DNA of 64,000 bases, from the NCBI RefSeq assembly GCF_000208745.1, contig NC_030853.1:5114102-5178101 (forward strand), read 5' to 3'. Both the position numbers and the translations under genes were made by a program. Below, one piece after another: positions 35,024-46,342 of this stretch (the stretch's first letter is position 1; every line of letters begins with the position of its first letter). The stretch comes from Theobroma cacao (Eukaryota > Streptophyta > Magnoliopsida > Malvales > Malvaceae). A model generated the notes under the pieces. The model was given only the letters and a program-made list of their open reading frames with translations. It searched no databases and had not been told where the DNA came from.

Positions 35024-35402
35024 TTGGACCATGCGCCGACAGCTCTAGAACCACCCATCAGTCCTTCTTAGACGTAGAGTGGAAACGACCCATCTGTAAG
35101 ATCAGTTCTAACTATTTGTGTTCTACATTCCCACATATATTTATCGAGTAACACAGTAATTTCTGTAATTCCAGTTTACGGAAGCGACGATTGGTCCTCA
35201 AGCATAGATCAGTCCGGCTCAACCGCAGACAGCTAACGAGCCGACGGTAAGGATATTAAAGTTGTAATGGTTAATGTTCAACAATTTCATACATGAATAT
35301 TGAATAACACCGTTATATATGTAATTGCAGTTTACGGAAGTGACGACAGGTCCTCAAGCACCGATCGGTTTAGCTCTATCGCAGACTGTTAATGAGTCAC
35401 CG
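35024..35402 (+). repeat. Tandem exon-intron duplication: three 72 bp exons
   Basis: Exons at 35024-35095, 35175-35246 and 35331-35402, each exactly 72 bp (24 codons), with introns of 79, 84 and 84 bp. The second and third units share nearly the same exon start (TTTACGGAAG) and the same intron text (GATATTAAAGTTGTAA). The first is more diverged and has two stops. Confidence 0.85.
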
Positions 35403-35666
35403 GTTAAGATATTAAAGTTGTAACGGTTAATGTTCAACAATTCCATATATGATTATTGAATAACACAATTATATTTGTTATTGCAGTTGACTCAGTCGAG
35501 AACAGTCAATGACAAAGCAGTCACTACCCATCAGCTTCGACGAATCATGCGCAAGCATGAAAAAGAGATGTTGGAGCTAAAGGCTTCAATTCAGTCATTG
35601 AGTCTAGCAATGCAAACGTTTGAGGACCGTATCGTTGGTTGGATTCTTGACGGCCTTAAATCACAA

Positions 35667-36226
35667 GTACGTTATTCTATCTTCGCTTGTATTTTGATGG
35701 TTTACGTTTAGCAACTGTTAAGACTATGTTTTTTTGCTGGTTTGATGGTTTTTGGGGTTAAGTGGTAGTGGTTTAATTAGTTTTTGGTCATTAGCGGGTC
35801 AGGACATTTGTATTATAGTTAGTTATTGTCATGTTAGCCTTAGCGTGTGACAACATTTGACTTGATATGCATGACGTGTCACAATGTTTTACTTGTTATT
35901 CATGGCGTGTCACAACGTTTGATTTGATATGCATGGCTTGTTAGAACATTTTGCTTGTTATCCTTGGCGTGTCACAACAATTTGCTTGTTATAGATGGCG
36001 TGTCACAACATTTAACTTGTTATGCATGGCGTGTCACAACATTTTACTTGTTATGCATGGCATGTCACAAAGTTTATCTTGTTATGCATGGTGTGTCACA
36101 ATATTTTACTTGTTTTGTATGGCGTGTGACAACATTTTACTTGATATGCACGGCGTGTCACAACATTTTAGTGTTTATGGTTTGTGGTATTTTATGAGCT
36201 AACTAACAGTTTTTCCAATTTTGTAG
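35667..36226 (+). other. Ulp gene intron with 31 bp minisatellite, copy of intron 1
   Basis: Donor CACAA|GTACGT, acceptor TTTTGTAG|GGCG. Its first 180 bp align with intron 1 (shared GCTGGTTTGATGGTT and TATTATAGTTAGTTATTG), and 35845-36175 holds about 11 copies of the same 31 bp unit. Confidence 0.82.
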
Positions 36227-37947
36227 GGCGGTCTATCTCACGATGCTGGTCTGGAGCACGATGATACTGATGATGGACAGCATCATGAACCTGGTGTTGA
36301 CATTGACGATGACGTTCTTGGTGCTGACGGAGAGCACATAACTCATGTCAATGACGTCGTCGATGAAGCTGTGGTAGTGGATGTCACCCTTCAATCAGGT
36401 GGTGCTGAAAAGAGCATGTTCCTTTGCTCGAGTCCATTATCGATGCATCTGCTAGAGGGATAGGGAGCCTGACTCAGTCGTGGCTGAAGGAGAGCATCTC
36501 CCTCCGGCCGATGCTTTAGTTGATGCAGCAGTATGAGCTATCGTTCTTTATCATGGGAGCACTCCTGATGCAGTTAAGATACGGTCGTCATCACCAGAGT
36601 CATCTGCTGTCCATCATGGTGCAGCAGAAATTTCAGACCCAACTGAGATGGCACGGCTGAAAATGGCAAGCAAATACATGGCAAGCCCATTCGTCGACCC
36701 TTTAGTGACCAGTCGAGATGTGAGGGATAAAATCGTAGAAGACTATGAAGCTTTCAAGAAAGACGAGTCTGCGAGGTAAGCTCGTAAATAACATTGCAAA
36801 TATTGTTTTTTAATGAAACATTAATCCACCAAGACTTATGAAATTCATTATGTTACATATGCAAGCGTAACGTCGGCATCTTAGGGGATCAAGGGGCTGA
36901 CTTTTTCATAACCTTAGAGGATCCCAATGAGGAAATGACAAGCGAACATATTGACGCATGCCTCAGCCTACTCTGCAAGTGAATGACAGGGCCAAAGTTG
37001 AAGCTGTACACTACCCGTGTATTCGTGGTTGACACGATATTCTTCGTAAGTTTATTTGAAAATTGTTCAATTCTATAAATACTAAGGTTTTTTATTGCAT
37101 GAAGTGCAAGCTAATGTTTACATGTCTCACAAGACATCATCCATATGCTACTCACCGAATTTCCAACAAAAGATGCCCAGGGCATAATGCAAATTCTAGA
37201 TGAGTTGCGGGGGTATGTGGAGGGTGAAATGCCAATATACGCCAAAAAATGGGAAGATGTGGATTTCATCCTCGCACCTTGCAAAGTTGGTGGGCATTGG
37301 GTGGTTGCGAAGATCGGCTTGGTGAGGTGGACGATCAAGGTGGTGGACTCAAGCAAGAACTTCGGATGCTAAGGATAACAGAGTTCGTATGGGTCAGATG
37401 ACACCCTTGACGACAATGATGCCATTCATTTGCCACCAAGATAGTTATTTCAACAACATACGTCGAAAGAGACGAGATTTGATGCCGATGCCATTGGATA
37501 TTCATTTGCCAAAAGCTAAAGTGCATCGGTAGAATGATAGTGTCAGCTGCGGTATGTTCATGATAGGGTACATGGACCATATTTTGCAATTAGAAAAGAT
37601 TGAAATTAAGCAGAATATGATTGCAAAAATGCGTCGGCAATATGCTCTAGAAATTTTTTCCAACAGTTGTGAGCGAACCCTGAACATATCGGCCCTTGTT
37701 TGTATAATTTTTTTGTATACATAATTTTTTTTATACAATTAATTTTATACACAAATTTTTTGTATACACAATTTATTTTATACAATTCATTGTAAATAGA
37801 AATAATTCTCTCTGTATACACAATTTGATACAAGTGGTAATAAAATGTGACAAATGGGGTAACAGTATAGGGACTTTATCTCTTAATATTGGTAGCCATT
37901 CCATGCTTGTTGTTCCCTCATAAGATTTGTGTAGCCACTTATACTTA

Positions 37948-38283
37948 ATGTGTCTGAAAATTGTAGTTGATTTCGTTTTGCTTTACGGATTTGTTTGCTC
38001 GGTCATTCTATGAGCTACTTTTAGTTACGGACTTTGTTGCCAAACATTTCAGGCAGATAAGCCTGTCAAGGCTCCTGTCTGATGGAGATTGTAATCGAAA
38101 ACATTCTTATAAACAATGTAACAATGTACTTTAACACGATCTTGATCAGACAGAGGCCTTGACAGGCTTATCTGCCTAAAATGTTTGGCAACAAAGTCCA
38201 TAACTAAAAGTGGCTCATAGAATGACCGAGCAGACAAATTTGTAAAGCAAAACGAAATCAACTACAATTTTCAAACACATTTA
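37948..38283. repeat. 136 bp near-perfect inverted repeat between convergent MULE genes
   Basis: The left arm (37948-38083) and right arm (38145-38283) are reverse complements with only a few mismatches; the loop is 61 bp. It starts about 250 bp after the end of the Ulp gene and ends about 55 bp from the last recognisable mudrA codon. A transcript from either side would fold into a long hairpin. Confidence 0.93.
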
Positions 38284-38337
38284 GTTAGGCAGACAAGTTG
38301 TCTTCATCCACAACACACCCTACATTTTCAGACATTG

Positions 38338-41306
38338 TCCTTCATATTGGATAGTTGTTACGTGTGTGACCGATTTGTCTGCAACTTGAACATGCTTTGG
38401 GTCGGCGCAGTTGTGGAGGCACCGATTGACTTGGAGATGGTGTCGAATTTGTGGATGGAACTGCAAATGGGGATGGGCAGTTCTGTCTGTTATGCCCGTA
38501 CCTCTTCCATTACGAACATCTCCGTGCTTGACTGCCTTCACCAGCTGATGGAATCCTTCTCCTCCTAGGTCTTCCAGCTTGGCCTAGCCAAGGTGAGGGC
38601 AAGACGACAATTTGTTTCACATGAAGGGGGATGTCCCACTCACTAGGATGCCCTACCAGCCTAATGGATCCTGAATAACCTTCCACCAAAACGGTTGTCT
38701 TGTAGTAGTCAGCGCAGAATTCAATGGCTTCATGATTGCATTTACTGAAAAACACAATAAACTCAATCTTCAAGCACAATATAAATGCTATGTCAATTAC
38801 GGTTCAAATAAGAAATAAAGATTTTCTGACCTTATTACTACAATGGCATGGCTGCATGGTAGTAAATCTGTTTGGAACTCACAACATGAACACGTCTTCC
38901 TGGACAAGTTTACAAGTCTGTCCATCTTCCCGTCTTTAACTTCGAACTCCACTCGATTGATAGGCTTAACTAGAAAGCGATGTGCATCATTGAACCTTTT
39001 GCTCAACTGCCTAGCAACCCAAGGGTTGAGGGGTGTGGTCACCTTGACGGCTTCCTCGTACCGTTCATGGAACCAATGCTGGAACTTGTCTCTAATGAAG
39101 TCGATTAAAACAGTGATCAGAATTTGTCTTGCATGCTTCAAGCATGAGTTAACACATTCCGCAATGTTGGATGTCATCATTTGGTATCGCCTTGCTGGTG
39201 AACATGCACATGCCCATTTCTCAGGCCCTATTCTCATAAGGTTCAGGTGGACTCCCGGGTGAATCTACTATATCTGGTTCATATGTTTGTTGAAATCGGC
39301 CACCTTATAGCAATCTCGAGCAAGGGTGAAAAGCATACAAACATCGTCGCGCTTGAACTTGTTTTTAAAGTTTTTTTAAAGTGGTAACTGCATAAACCAT
39401 GGTGCGCTTTTGCGTATGCATTTTGGATTGCTTTCTTAATACCAAGATGCTGATCAGAAATGAACATAGTGTTTTCAGGACAACCAACCGCATCATGCAG
39501 CTTGCTAAGAAACAACGTCCACGAGTCTTCATCTTTAACATGGTTGATGCCAAACGCAACTGGATATACACACTCATTCTCATCTTTGCATATAGCGACA
39601 AACAGAACTCCCTTGAACCTGCCTTTCAGATGTATCGCATCAATTGCAACCGTAGGACGCATTACATCCTTAAACCCCTGAATACAAGCCCCGTATGACC
39701 AAAAATAATATTTAAATCTCTCTTCCTCATCAGTAGCCACTGCAGTCACTGTGCCAGGATTTTCTTGTTCCAACATATAAAAATACGATGATAGTACTTG
39801 AAATGACTCCTCCGGTGGACCGAAAATAGCCTCTCTACATACTCCTTCGCTTGCCAAGCCTTACCATACAAGCATTCCAATCCCCACTAAACCCTCATCT
39901 CACAAATTATGTCCTTACGTCTCAATGCTACTCCATTAGCCCGAAGCTTGTGTGACATAAGTTCACCAATCATCTTCGCACTCGTAGCTGGAAATTGCCT
40001 TTGCAAACCATCAACGGTACAGGTGTGTACTTTATGGAATATCCGAACTTTCCAATATTCTCCTCTATCAGGTAACTTCGTTGCACGAACACTGAACTTG
40101 CATGCCTTGTCCTTGCAACCAACCTCATAATGAGCTTTACATGACCTTTTTACTCTTATTGCAAACTTCTTTTTTATAACCAAGATGTTCAAAGCTCGTT
40201 TCAACTCGGCCTTCGACAAAAACATTCTTCCTTTGTATAAGCGATCTTCAGCACATGTCGACTCCTCAGTGGTAATTGTTTGGAAGGAGAACTTTTCTGC
40301 ACTTGCATTTACCCACGTACGAGATATCCATGCATTTCCCCTTTCCTAATCACTGTCATTGAGCAATGTATCAAGGGAACGAATCCCGTTCTCACCAGCG
40401 ATGGGGTTATTGTATATGGGGTCATCACACTGAACATCTCCTACATCAACACTTCTAACAGGTTCTGTTTTGCCTTCAACATTATTGCAAGTTGGAATGT
40501 CACTGTCATAAAGGCAGTCATCGTCTGAACTGTCATCTTGCGATTGTTCAAGCCCATCATTTGAAGTGTCATTAAATCTATCTTCACCGGCAGCGAATAA
40601 ATCCTCATTTCCCTCATCAAATGCAGTATTATCCTCCAGCGTCGCAGTGTCACCCTCTAACCTTATATTATTGTCCTCAACTATCGTATTCTCATTTGAC
40701 AATGGCATTACACACTCTACAGTTTCACCCGATCGTTGCATTTGTTCAAGAGAAGCAAGAAATTGGTTTGATGCACATCCTGATCAGAATTGTGCAGCCA
40801 ACTGTTTTGCGAATGTCGTCTGTCTACCGAGCTGCACAAACTCTTGTGCATACCTTAATTGCCATTGTTATGGGTTACGGACCGAATGCTATGGTATATG
40901 TGAAGCATTGTAAATCTCATTTTGATTGAGCTGATTACCATGTTGTCCAACTTCTTCATGTGACATAACATTTGTTTGATGTCCCTTAATGCTGACATAC
41001 ACAGCCGAAACATTCCTCTGTTCTAGCAAAATTAATGCAACATCCTCATCGTCCTTGATAATTAGCCGGTGATAGCTCTTCGGGTGTACTAATCAATGCA
41101 TGTAACTCAATCTCGTCAATTTCTGAGTTTACCCCAACAACATCTTCAACCAGCTTCATCAAGCCCACAAACGACAAATCATTCCTAACCCCCCGCATTC
41201 GTGACTCACCACCCTTGTAAATGCCATCCACCCACTGATCACCGTGTCTTATCACAAGTCGCACAATTGGAACCCCACTGAAATTTTGAAAAAAAAATAT
41301 TGTCAA
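38338..41306 (-). pseudogene. mudrA: mudrA transposase of the MULE
   Basis: Read on the minus strand. An N-terminal PB1-like segment (41306-41046) and an acidic linker (40741-40346) precede the MuDR DNA-binding domain (YEVGCKDKACKFSVRATK, 40225-39887). The catalytic core follows: first Asp in TVAIDAIHLKGRFKG, second in FISDQHLGIKKAI, Glu in SNIAECVNSC. Then comes the SWIM zinc finger (CSCCEFQTDLLPCSHA). A 76 bp intron (38755-38830) precedes GSIRLVGHPSEWDIP and a C-terminal knuckle with a stop and Cys-to-Trp change (RYGHNRQNC), then a second knuckle ending near 38338. There is a frameshift in an A-run near 39370 and several stops, so it is inactive. Confidence 0.88.
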
Positions 41307-41339
41307 TCATTTTACACAATATATGCCGTGATCAAAAAT

Positions 41340-41665
41340 TTGTCAGTCGTGTTGTTACACGCCATGCATATAAAGTAAAATGTTGTAACACGCCATGCAT
41401 ATCAAGTCAAATGTTGTGACACGCCATGCATCACTATCATGACACACCATGCATCACTGTCGTGACACTCCATGCATCACTATCGTGACATGCCAATCAC
41501 TGTAATTACTGACTCGTTACACCAACAGTCGTGACACGCTAAAAATTCAAAAACCAGTTAACCCATGACACGACAGGAACAGTAGTGACACGCCAAAAAC
41601 CTATAAATTTAGTTAACCCACGACACGTCAGGAACAGCCGTGACACTCTAAAATAACTCCAACAC
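41340..41665 (+). repeat. TGACACGCC minisatellites at the mudrA 5' side
   Basis: 41340-41490 has about 5 units built on GTGACACGCCATGCATCAC. 41505-41665 has 2-3 units of about 63 bp built on CATGACACGACAGGAACAG and GTGACACGCCAAAAA. The core is shared with the arrays at 32220, 33240 and 35845. Confidence 0.85.
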
Positions 41666-41862
41666 ATGTTTTAGATGCATGGCGTGTAACAACTCTGGGC
41701 AATGTTTCTAATCCATCTTCTAATTTACACCAAATGTTTCAGAAATTTAAGTGTGTTGCAGAAATAAACCCAATAACAGGTACCTTGATGTCATCTCTAC
41801 TATAGGGTCTGTTAATCTACGATAATGTGGCCAAATGCAGAGAAATAGGCCACAGCCCGATG

Positions 41863-41988
41863 ACGATGGTGCTTAACAGAGAGTTGACAAAGCTCATACA
41901 GTTCAGAGATCTTAGAGAGCTGACAACGATGGTGCTCAACAGAGACTTGCCAGAGTTGAGACAGTTCAGAGAGTTGAGAGAGAAAGAT
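41863..41988 (+). repeat. 63 bp tandem duplication near the right side of the MULE
   Basis: Units 41863-41925 and 41926-41988 start ACGATGGTGCT and are alike over their length with scattered substitutions. Confidence 0.85.
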
Positions 41989-42060
41989 GACCGAGTCCAA
42001 ACAGCTGCGCGCATTTATTTTTATTTTTTCTATTTTCTCTTTGACGGGAGGTAGATAGCT

Positions 42061-42860
42061 CAAACAACTGAGCATTTATTTGAAACAATGTTTTTAAGGG
42101 CATTTTGGTCTACTCATGCTTATTTTTGGCTAGAAATAGATAACTTTATATTGGTGGTTATTTCTGAAATCACCTTATCACGAGGTTCTTTTCTCATAAT
42201 TTTCTCAACTAATAATATTAAATTAAACTAGAATAATTAATAAACCCCGGGATTTTCATAATTTTTAAGACTTTTTCGAATGTAAAATTTTAATTTTAAT
42301 TTGTATTATTGTTTTGTCTTTGATATTATTCTAATATTTTATTATTATTTTATTTGATCTTTATTTTATTTATTGTTTTACTTTTTAAATTAAACCATGG
42401 TCAAAGTATCTAATAGGTCTTTGTACTATGGTCTTTTGATTAATTTAATCCTAATTCAAAATTAGTCAATTTAGTTCCTTTACTCAACACAAGTCAATTT
42501 AGTCTCTCAATTTTTAGATTTTGTGCAATTGACTATCTTCCTTAACATCGTCTAATTTTGTCATTACTTTTGATGATGCCATGCTAGCATGTGATGTTGA
42601 CGTGACAATAATGATGTGGCACTAGCACACTAACGTGGTGATCCAAAAAAAATTTACTCAACAAAAAATTTAGTACCATGTCATAGGAACTAAATTAAAT
42701 AAAAATGTAAAGTACAAAAATTAAATTGAACAAAATTGTAAAATAGATAGATTAAGTTAAACAAAATTCAAGAGTACTTGCTAATGCTCAATTTTATAAT
42801 AACTAGTCCAACTTGGAAATTAATGTTGATAAATATTCAATTTATCTATCTATTTATAAA
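42061..42860. other. AT-rich spacer with a degraded repeat
   Basis: No ORF. 42400-42780 resembles a diverged inverted-repeat type element: the left part (TTTGTACTATGGTC) and the right part (AAAGTACAAAAATTAAAT) are weakly complementary. Ends cannot be set. Confidence 0.35.
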
Positions 42861-43619
42861 GATAACAACCTTGATCTTTCAGTCCAGCACTTTATACTTA
42901 TTTTTGCACTCATCACATTCTTCTTACATTTTGTAGTCACCTAGCAAAATTCACCTTCTATAGGTATACTTGTTATTCAAAATTGTAAAAGAGAAGATGT
43001 TATACCTTAGCCTAAGTAAAAGAACAAAGGTTGTGCTTGATCCTTATGAAAAGGTATTGTGAAAGTTGTGCTTGATCCTTGTAAAAGACATGGTGAGGAT
43101 TGTGCTTGCTCTTATTAACAAGTGTTGTAAAAGTTATACTTGAGCCTTGAAAAAGTATTTTTCATAGTGGATTTGAAACTCTTTCATTGGCTAAGAGAGA
43201 GGACATAGGCACCTATAGAGATGGCCGAACCTCCATAAATTCTTTGTGTTCGTTCTTTTTCTCTTCACTTTTTAAGATAGTGATTTTAACTTTGAACAAG
43301 TTTTATAAATTTGTTCATTATCTACTAGCTTCTTGATTTGTGCATCAAATTTAGCGTTAGCATATATAAGAAGTTCTCTTTCATTACTTGTGCAATTTAC
43401 CTTGAAAAGTTAAATAAATTTGCTTTCAATTTGTAAATTTCTTAAGGCACTTATTATAATTCCTTTAGCATGTTCTAAAGTGAAAAACATTTTTGAAAAA
43501 CCTTCTCTTCAAGTTTTCCTTCATTAAAAAGGTTTTAGTTGTTGAAGAAAATTTTAATATTCCAATTCACCCCTTTTCGAATCCTTTTCATATTTATAGA
43601 AAGCTAACATTATTTAACA
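42861..43619 (+). repeat. LTR (3' part) of a third copia element, Copia-3
   Basis: Ends TTTAACA at 43619, one base before a degenerate primer site TTGGCATGACAG (43621-43632), compared with the usual TTGGTATCAGAG. Contains several diverged repeats of TTGTGCTTGATCCTT (43035-43140). The left end is not defined. Confidence 0.6.
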
Positions 43620-43693
43620 ATTGGCATGACAGTTAGATAGACTCAATTTTGTAAGTCTAACAACCTTTGAGTGATTCTTGTTAGCTCCAAGAC

Positions 43694-44490
43694 ATGGCCT
43701 CAAACTTTCTTACAACAATCTCAAGTAAAAGACAATCAATTGTGAATCCCACTTTTTTCAATGGCAAAAAGTTCTCTTATTGGAAGAATACGATGAAGTT
43801 ATTCATCTAAGCCAATGATTATTAAATATGGAAGGAGATAAAAAATGGCCCTCACAAGGTTGACAAAGAAATGGATGAGTGGGATACAAGTGACTTAGAT
43901 TTGCTACAACTCAATGCCAAAGCCATGCACACTATCTTTAATGCACTTGGAGATAGAGAGTACAATAGAGTCTCAAAAAGTGAAAGTGCTAAAGAGATAT
44001 GGGAAAGGTTAAAAGAGTTGTATGAAAAAACAACAATGGAAGAAGAATTGGAAAAAGAGGATTATGAAAGCCAATTATGGACCAATGATGAAGCTATTAC
44101 AAATGAAGAGTCAAGTGAAACCCAACTCTTAATCCAAGAACTTAAGATGAATTCTTCATTTCATGAACCTTTCTCATTTTCATGGATGAAATGGAAAAAG
44201 CATTTGAGGAATTGGCTTGCGAGTTTGAAACATGGAATTAAAACACAAAGAAAAGATTTCAAAACTTAATATTGAAAATGCATTTTTAATGAAGGCAAAA
44301 CTTAATTTAGAAAAAGAAAAAGGAAATTGAAAATGAATTTTGAAACGTCTCAAAAGAACTTTGATATTTTGGGAAAAGAAAATGAAAAATTAAAAAAAAT
44401 TGTTAACACCTACAAAAAGAAAGTTGAATGATTGAAAAAAGAAATATGTATGGTTTATTTTGTGCATTTTCTTTTAAGTGTTTAGCCTAT
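43694..44490 (+). pseudogene. gag: Copia-3 gag remnant
   Basis: ATG at 43694; one frame with two early stops reads PTFFNGKKFSYWKNTMKLF, then LNAKAMHTIFNALGDREYNR and AKEIWERLKELYE, a UBN2-type copia gag. A deletion probably joins ELYEKTTMEEE to the downstream acidic segment. It decays after about 44490. At 44635 a trace of the protease motif can be seen (SRHIM). No RT follows, so this is a gag-plus-LTR remnant. It differs from the Sirevirus gag. Confidence 0.75.
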
Positions 44491-44966
44491 AAAATAAAAT
44501 AAATGTGAGCTCCAAAAGAAACTTTGTATGATGAGACTAACTATGAAGGATCTAAAGTAATTTGGATACCAAAGATCAAATGAAAAGTGTTTCTTGTAGG
44601 TGTGCTAGAGCAAGGAGGAACAAATTCTTGAAGATCGAATGCTCTCTAGACACATAATGAAAATTAGGTGATTTCTTTATCAAAAGTCTCTTATTTTTCA
44701 AATTTGTGAACTTTGATTGTTTACTCTAATTTTGTTAATTTTTCTTGATTCTTGAGATTGATTGATCTAGCTTATTTCTAAAGTTGTTTGCCTTTTTGAT
44801 TGAAGATTTTGATTGTCTATTCTTGCTTGAATATTAAGTGCATTACTCTTTATCTACTTCCCTTTGAACCTTATTGATAAATTTTGATTATACAAAATTG
44901 ATTTGATATGATACATGCTATAAATTACATAATCTTGAAAGAAGTATAAGACCAAGGATTGAATAT
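44491..44966. other. AT-rich stretch after Copia-3 gag
   Basis: Trace of copia gag-protease junction to about 44650, then AT-rich DNA without features I can support. Confidence 0.5.
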
Positions 44967-45130
44967 GTCACAACTCAAGCTGGGGAGTTGTGACTGACGC
45001 ATGAGCCTAGCTACGAAACCCGCAAAACCCAAGCAAGCCTTCATGTATCAATTTAACATCTCATATAACATATCATATAGATCTTATAATGATTGTCATA
45101 TTCAAAATATTTCCCAACTTGTCATTTAAA
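44967..45130 (-). repeat. Fragment of a B-related LTR end
   Basis: Reads TGTCACAACTCAAGC, then GACGCATGAGCC and CCCAAGCAAGCCT, the reverse complement of the family B 3' end pattern. The right limit is uncertain. Confidence 0.45.
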
Positions 45131-46342
45131 ACATTAGCCCTAATAACTCTATAATATAGAGTTATTTGAGCTTAATTTTGATAACAATTTAGCATAATTT
45201 TTGTATTAATACATAAAAATTAGTAAATTTTATTTAATTATTTTAAATTAGTTAATTTAAGTGAGTCAATCTAATCTTAGTTAATTTTATACTTAATTTG
45301 GTGTTATTGTGGTTAAGATAAGTTATTATTGATTTATTTGTAGGTATTTGATGAAAGAAGAATTTTAATGGAAGAAGAAGAGCCATTTCAAGGTGCAGAC
45401 TTCTAATGCACATGTTTTGATATTTCAACCATAACTTTCTCTAAAAAACTCCAAATGATATGATTCTTAAACCATTGGAAAGTTAAGAAAAGAAGCTACA
45501 ACTTTCATGTTTCCTACTTCAACTAGTTAGGCTTTGAAGGTGGTAAACAATCTTATCGAAGTTAATGCACTGCAGTAGTCCTAGAACAATTACGATTTCT
45601 GTTAATTAATTGGGCAAGGCTGCGAGCCACATAATTTGTTGAGGAAATCCCAGCTGGAATTGACTTCTTTCATCACTGAACTTGCCCTCACTTTAAAGCC
45701 CTATAAAAACAACCTTTCAAAGGACTTTTGCAAGAGAACGAAACACCAGATTGATAGCTAAGAGTCAAGTCACAAAGTTATTGAAGCTAAAACGAATTTA
45801 AAGGATCCAAGGAGATTTGGAGATCAAGAATACAATCCTTAGTTTTTTTCTATCTTTTTGTTATTTTCTTATTCTTTTGGTTTTGTTTTTATTGTTTAAA
45901 TTTTATTCGATGATGATGTGTGACTTGATGGAGAACTAATTCATTAATCTAAGATTATGATTGAACTCAATATCTAGTCTGAATTATTTATCTCTCTTTT
46001 ACGTATGTTTGATAGATTTAAGTTGTTTATTTTATTCTGTTCTTAATGCTTCTAGTTGACTAGCTACCAATTAAATTTAATTGGAAACCTAGATTAAAGA
46101 TTGACAAAAAAGATATAGGTAAACCTTGAATAGAATAACGTATGATCAATTACACTTAGTTGATTAGGTGATTTGATTTTCATATAGGGTAGACATACAC
46201 CTATAAGCCGTACGCGATCAAAATTAGAGCGCAAACTAATATAATTTGTATAGATATATAGTAAATCAATTAGGAGAGGTATTTTTATAAAAAACCCGAC
46301 AAAGACTTGTAAATAATTTAAGACTCTAGGTTAGCAACTTAA
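45131..46342 (+). repeat. Probable LTR of another retroelement, target of Copia-2
   Basis: Has LTR-like layout: AT-rich start, the CCATAACTTTCTCTA / CCAAATGATATGATTCTTAA stretch common in plant LTRs, a CCCTATAAAAAC TATA-like box (about 45702) and AT-rich 3' end. No internal domains and no paired copy in the window. Confidence 0.4.

Larger units (their letters stand above)
33007..37700 (+). pseudogene. DUF1985 + Ulp1 (C48) protease gene of the MULE, multi-exon, broken
   Basis: Exon 1 is 33007-33027 (7 codons), then a 556 bp intron to 33583. From 33584 the frame reads a DUF1985-like domain (RGKWAFNVAINTHCKWSQL, EFCLITGLKFG, KMALVLIANNILFGQDYRKR) with stops near 33777 and 33897. Further exons include a run of 72 bp exons (35024-35402) and one from 35487 to 35666. 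A 560 bp intron follows, then an acidic exon from 36227. The C-terminal peptidase keeps the triad pattern: His in GGHWVVAKIGL (about 37295), Asp in IKVVDSSKN, and Cys in DSVSCGMFM (about 37550), with several stops between. Ulp1 proteases cleave SUMO-type conjugates; the role in MULEs is not known. Confidence 0.78.
32200..42060. mobile_element. Kaonashi-type MULE with ULP-like and mudrA genes (ends not resolved)
   Basis: A plus-strand DUF1985/Ulp1 gene (33007-37700) and a minus-strand mudrA transposase (38338-41306) converge on an inverted repeat. Plant KI-MULEs are known to carry a Ulp1-like protease gene together with mudrA, which fits. TGACACGCC-core minisatellites occur at both sides and inside. 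I could not define terminal inverted repeats or a 9 bp target duplication, so the outer limits are estimates. Both genes have several stops, so the copy is probably not autonomous. Confidence 0.75.

Noticed and set aside
33240..36175. 31 bp repeats considered as a CRISPR array
   Set aside because: Direct abutting repeats without unique spacers, in a plant transposon intron. It is a minisatellite.
32850..42175. TTTCAGAA..TAA-like text at 32853 and, inverted, at about 42170 as MULE terminal inverted repeats
   Set aside because: Similarity is weak and the flanks show no matching 9 bp duplication.
42400..42780. Possible inverted-repeat element
   Set aside because: Arms too diverged to set ends; reported only as a degraded repeat.
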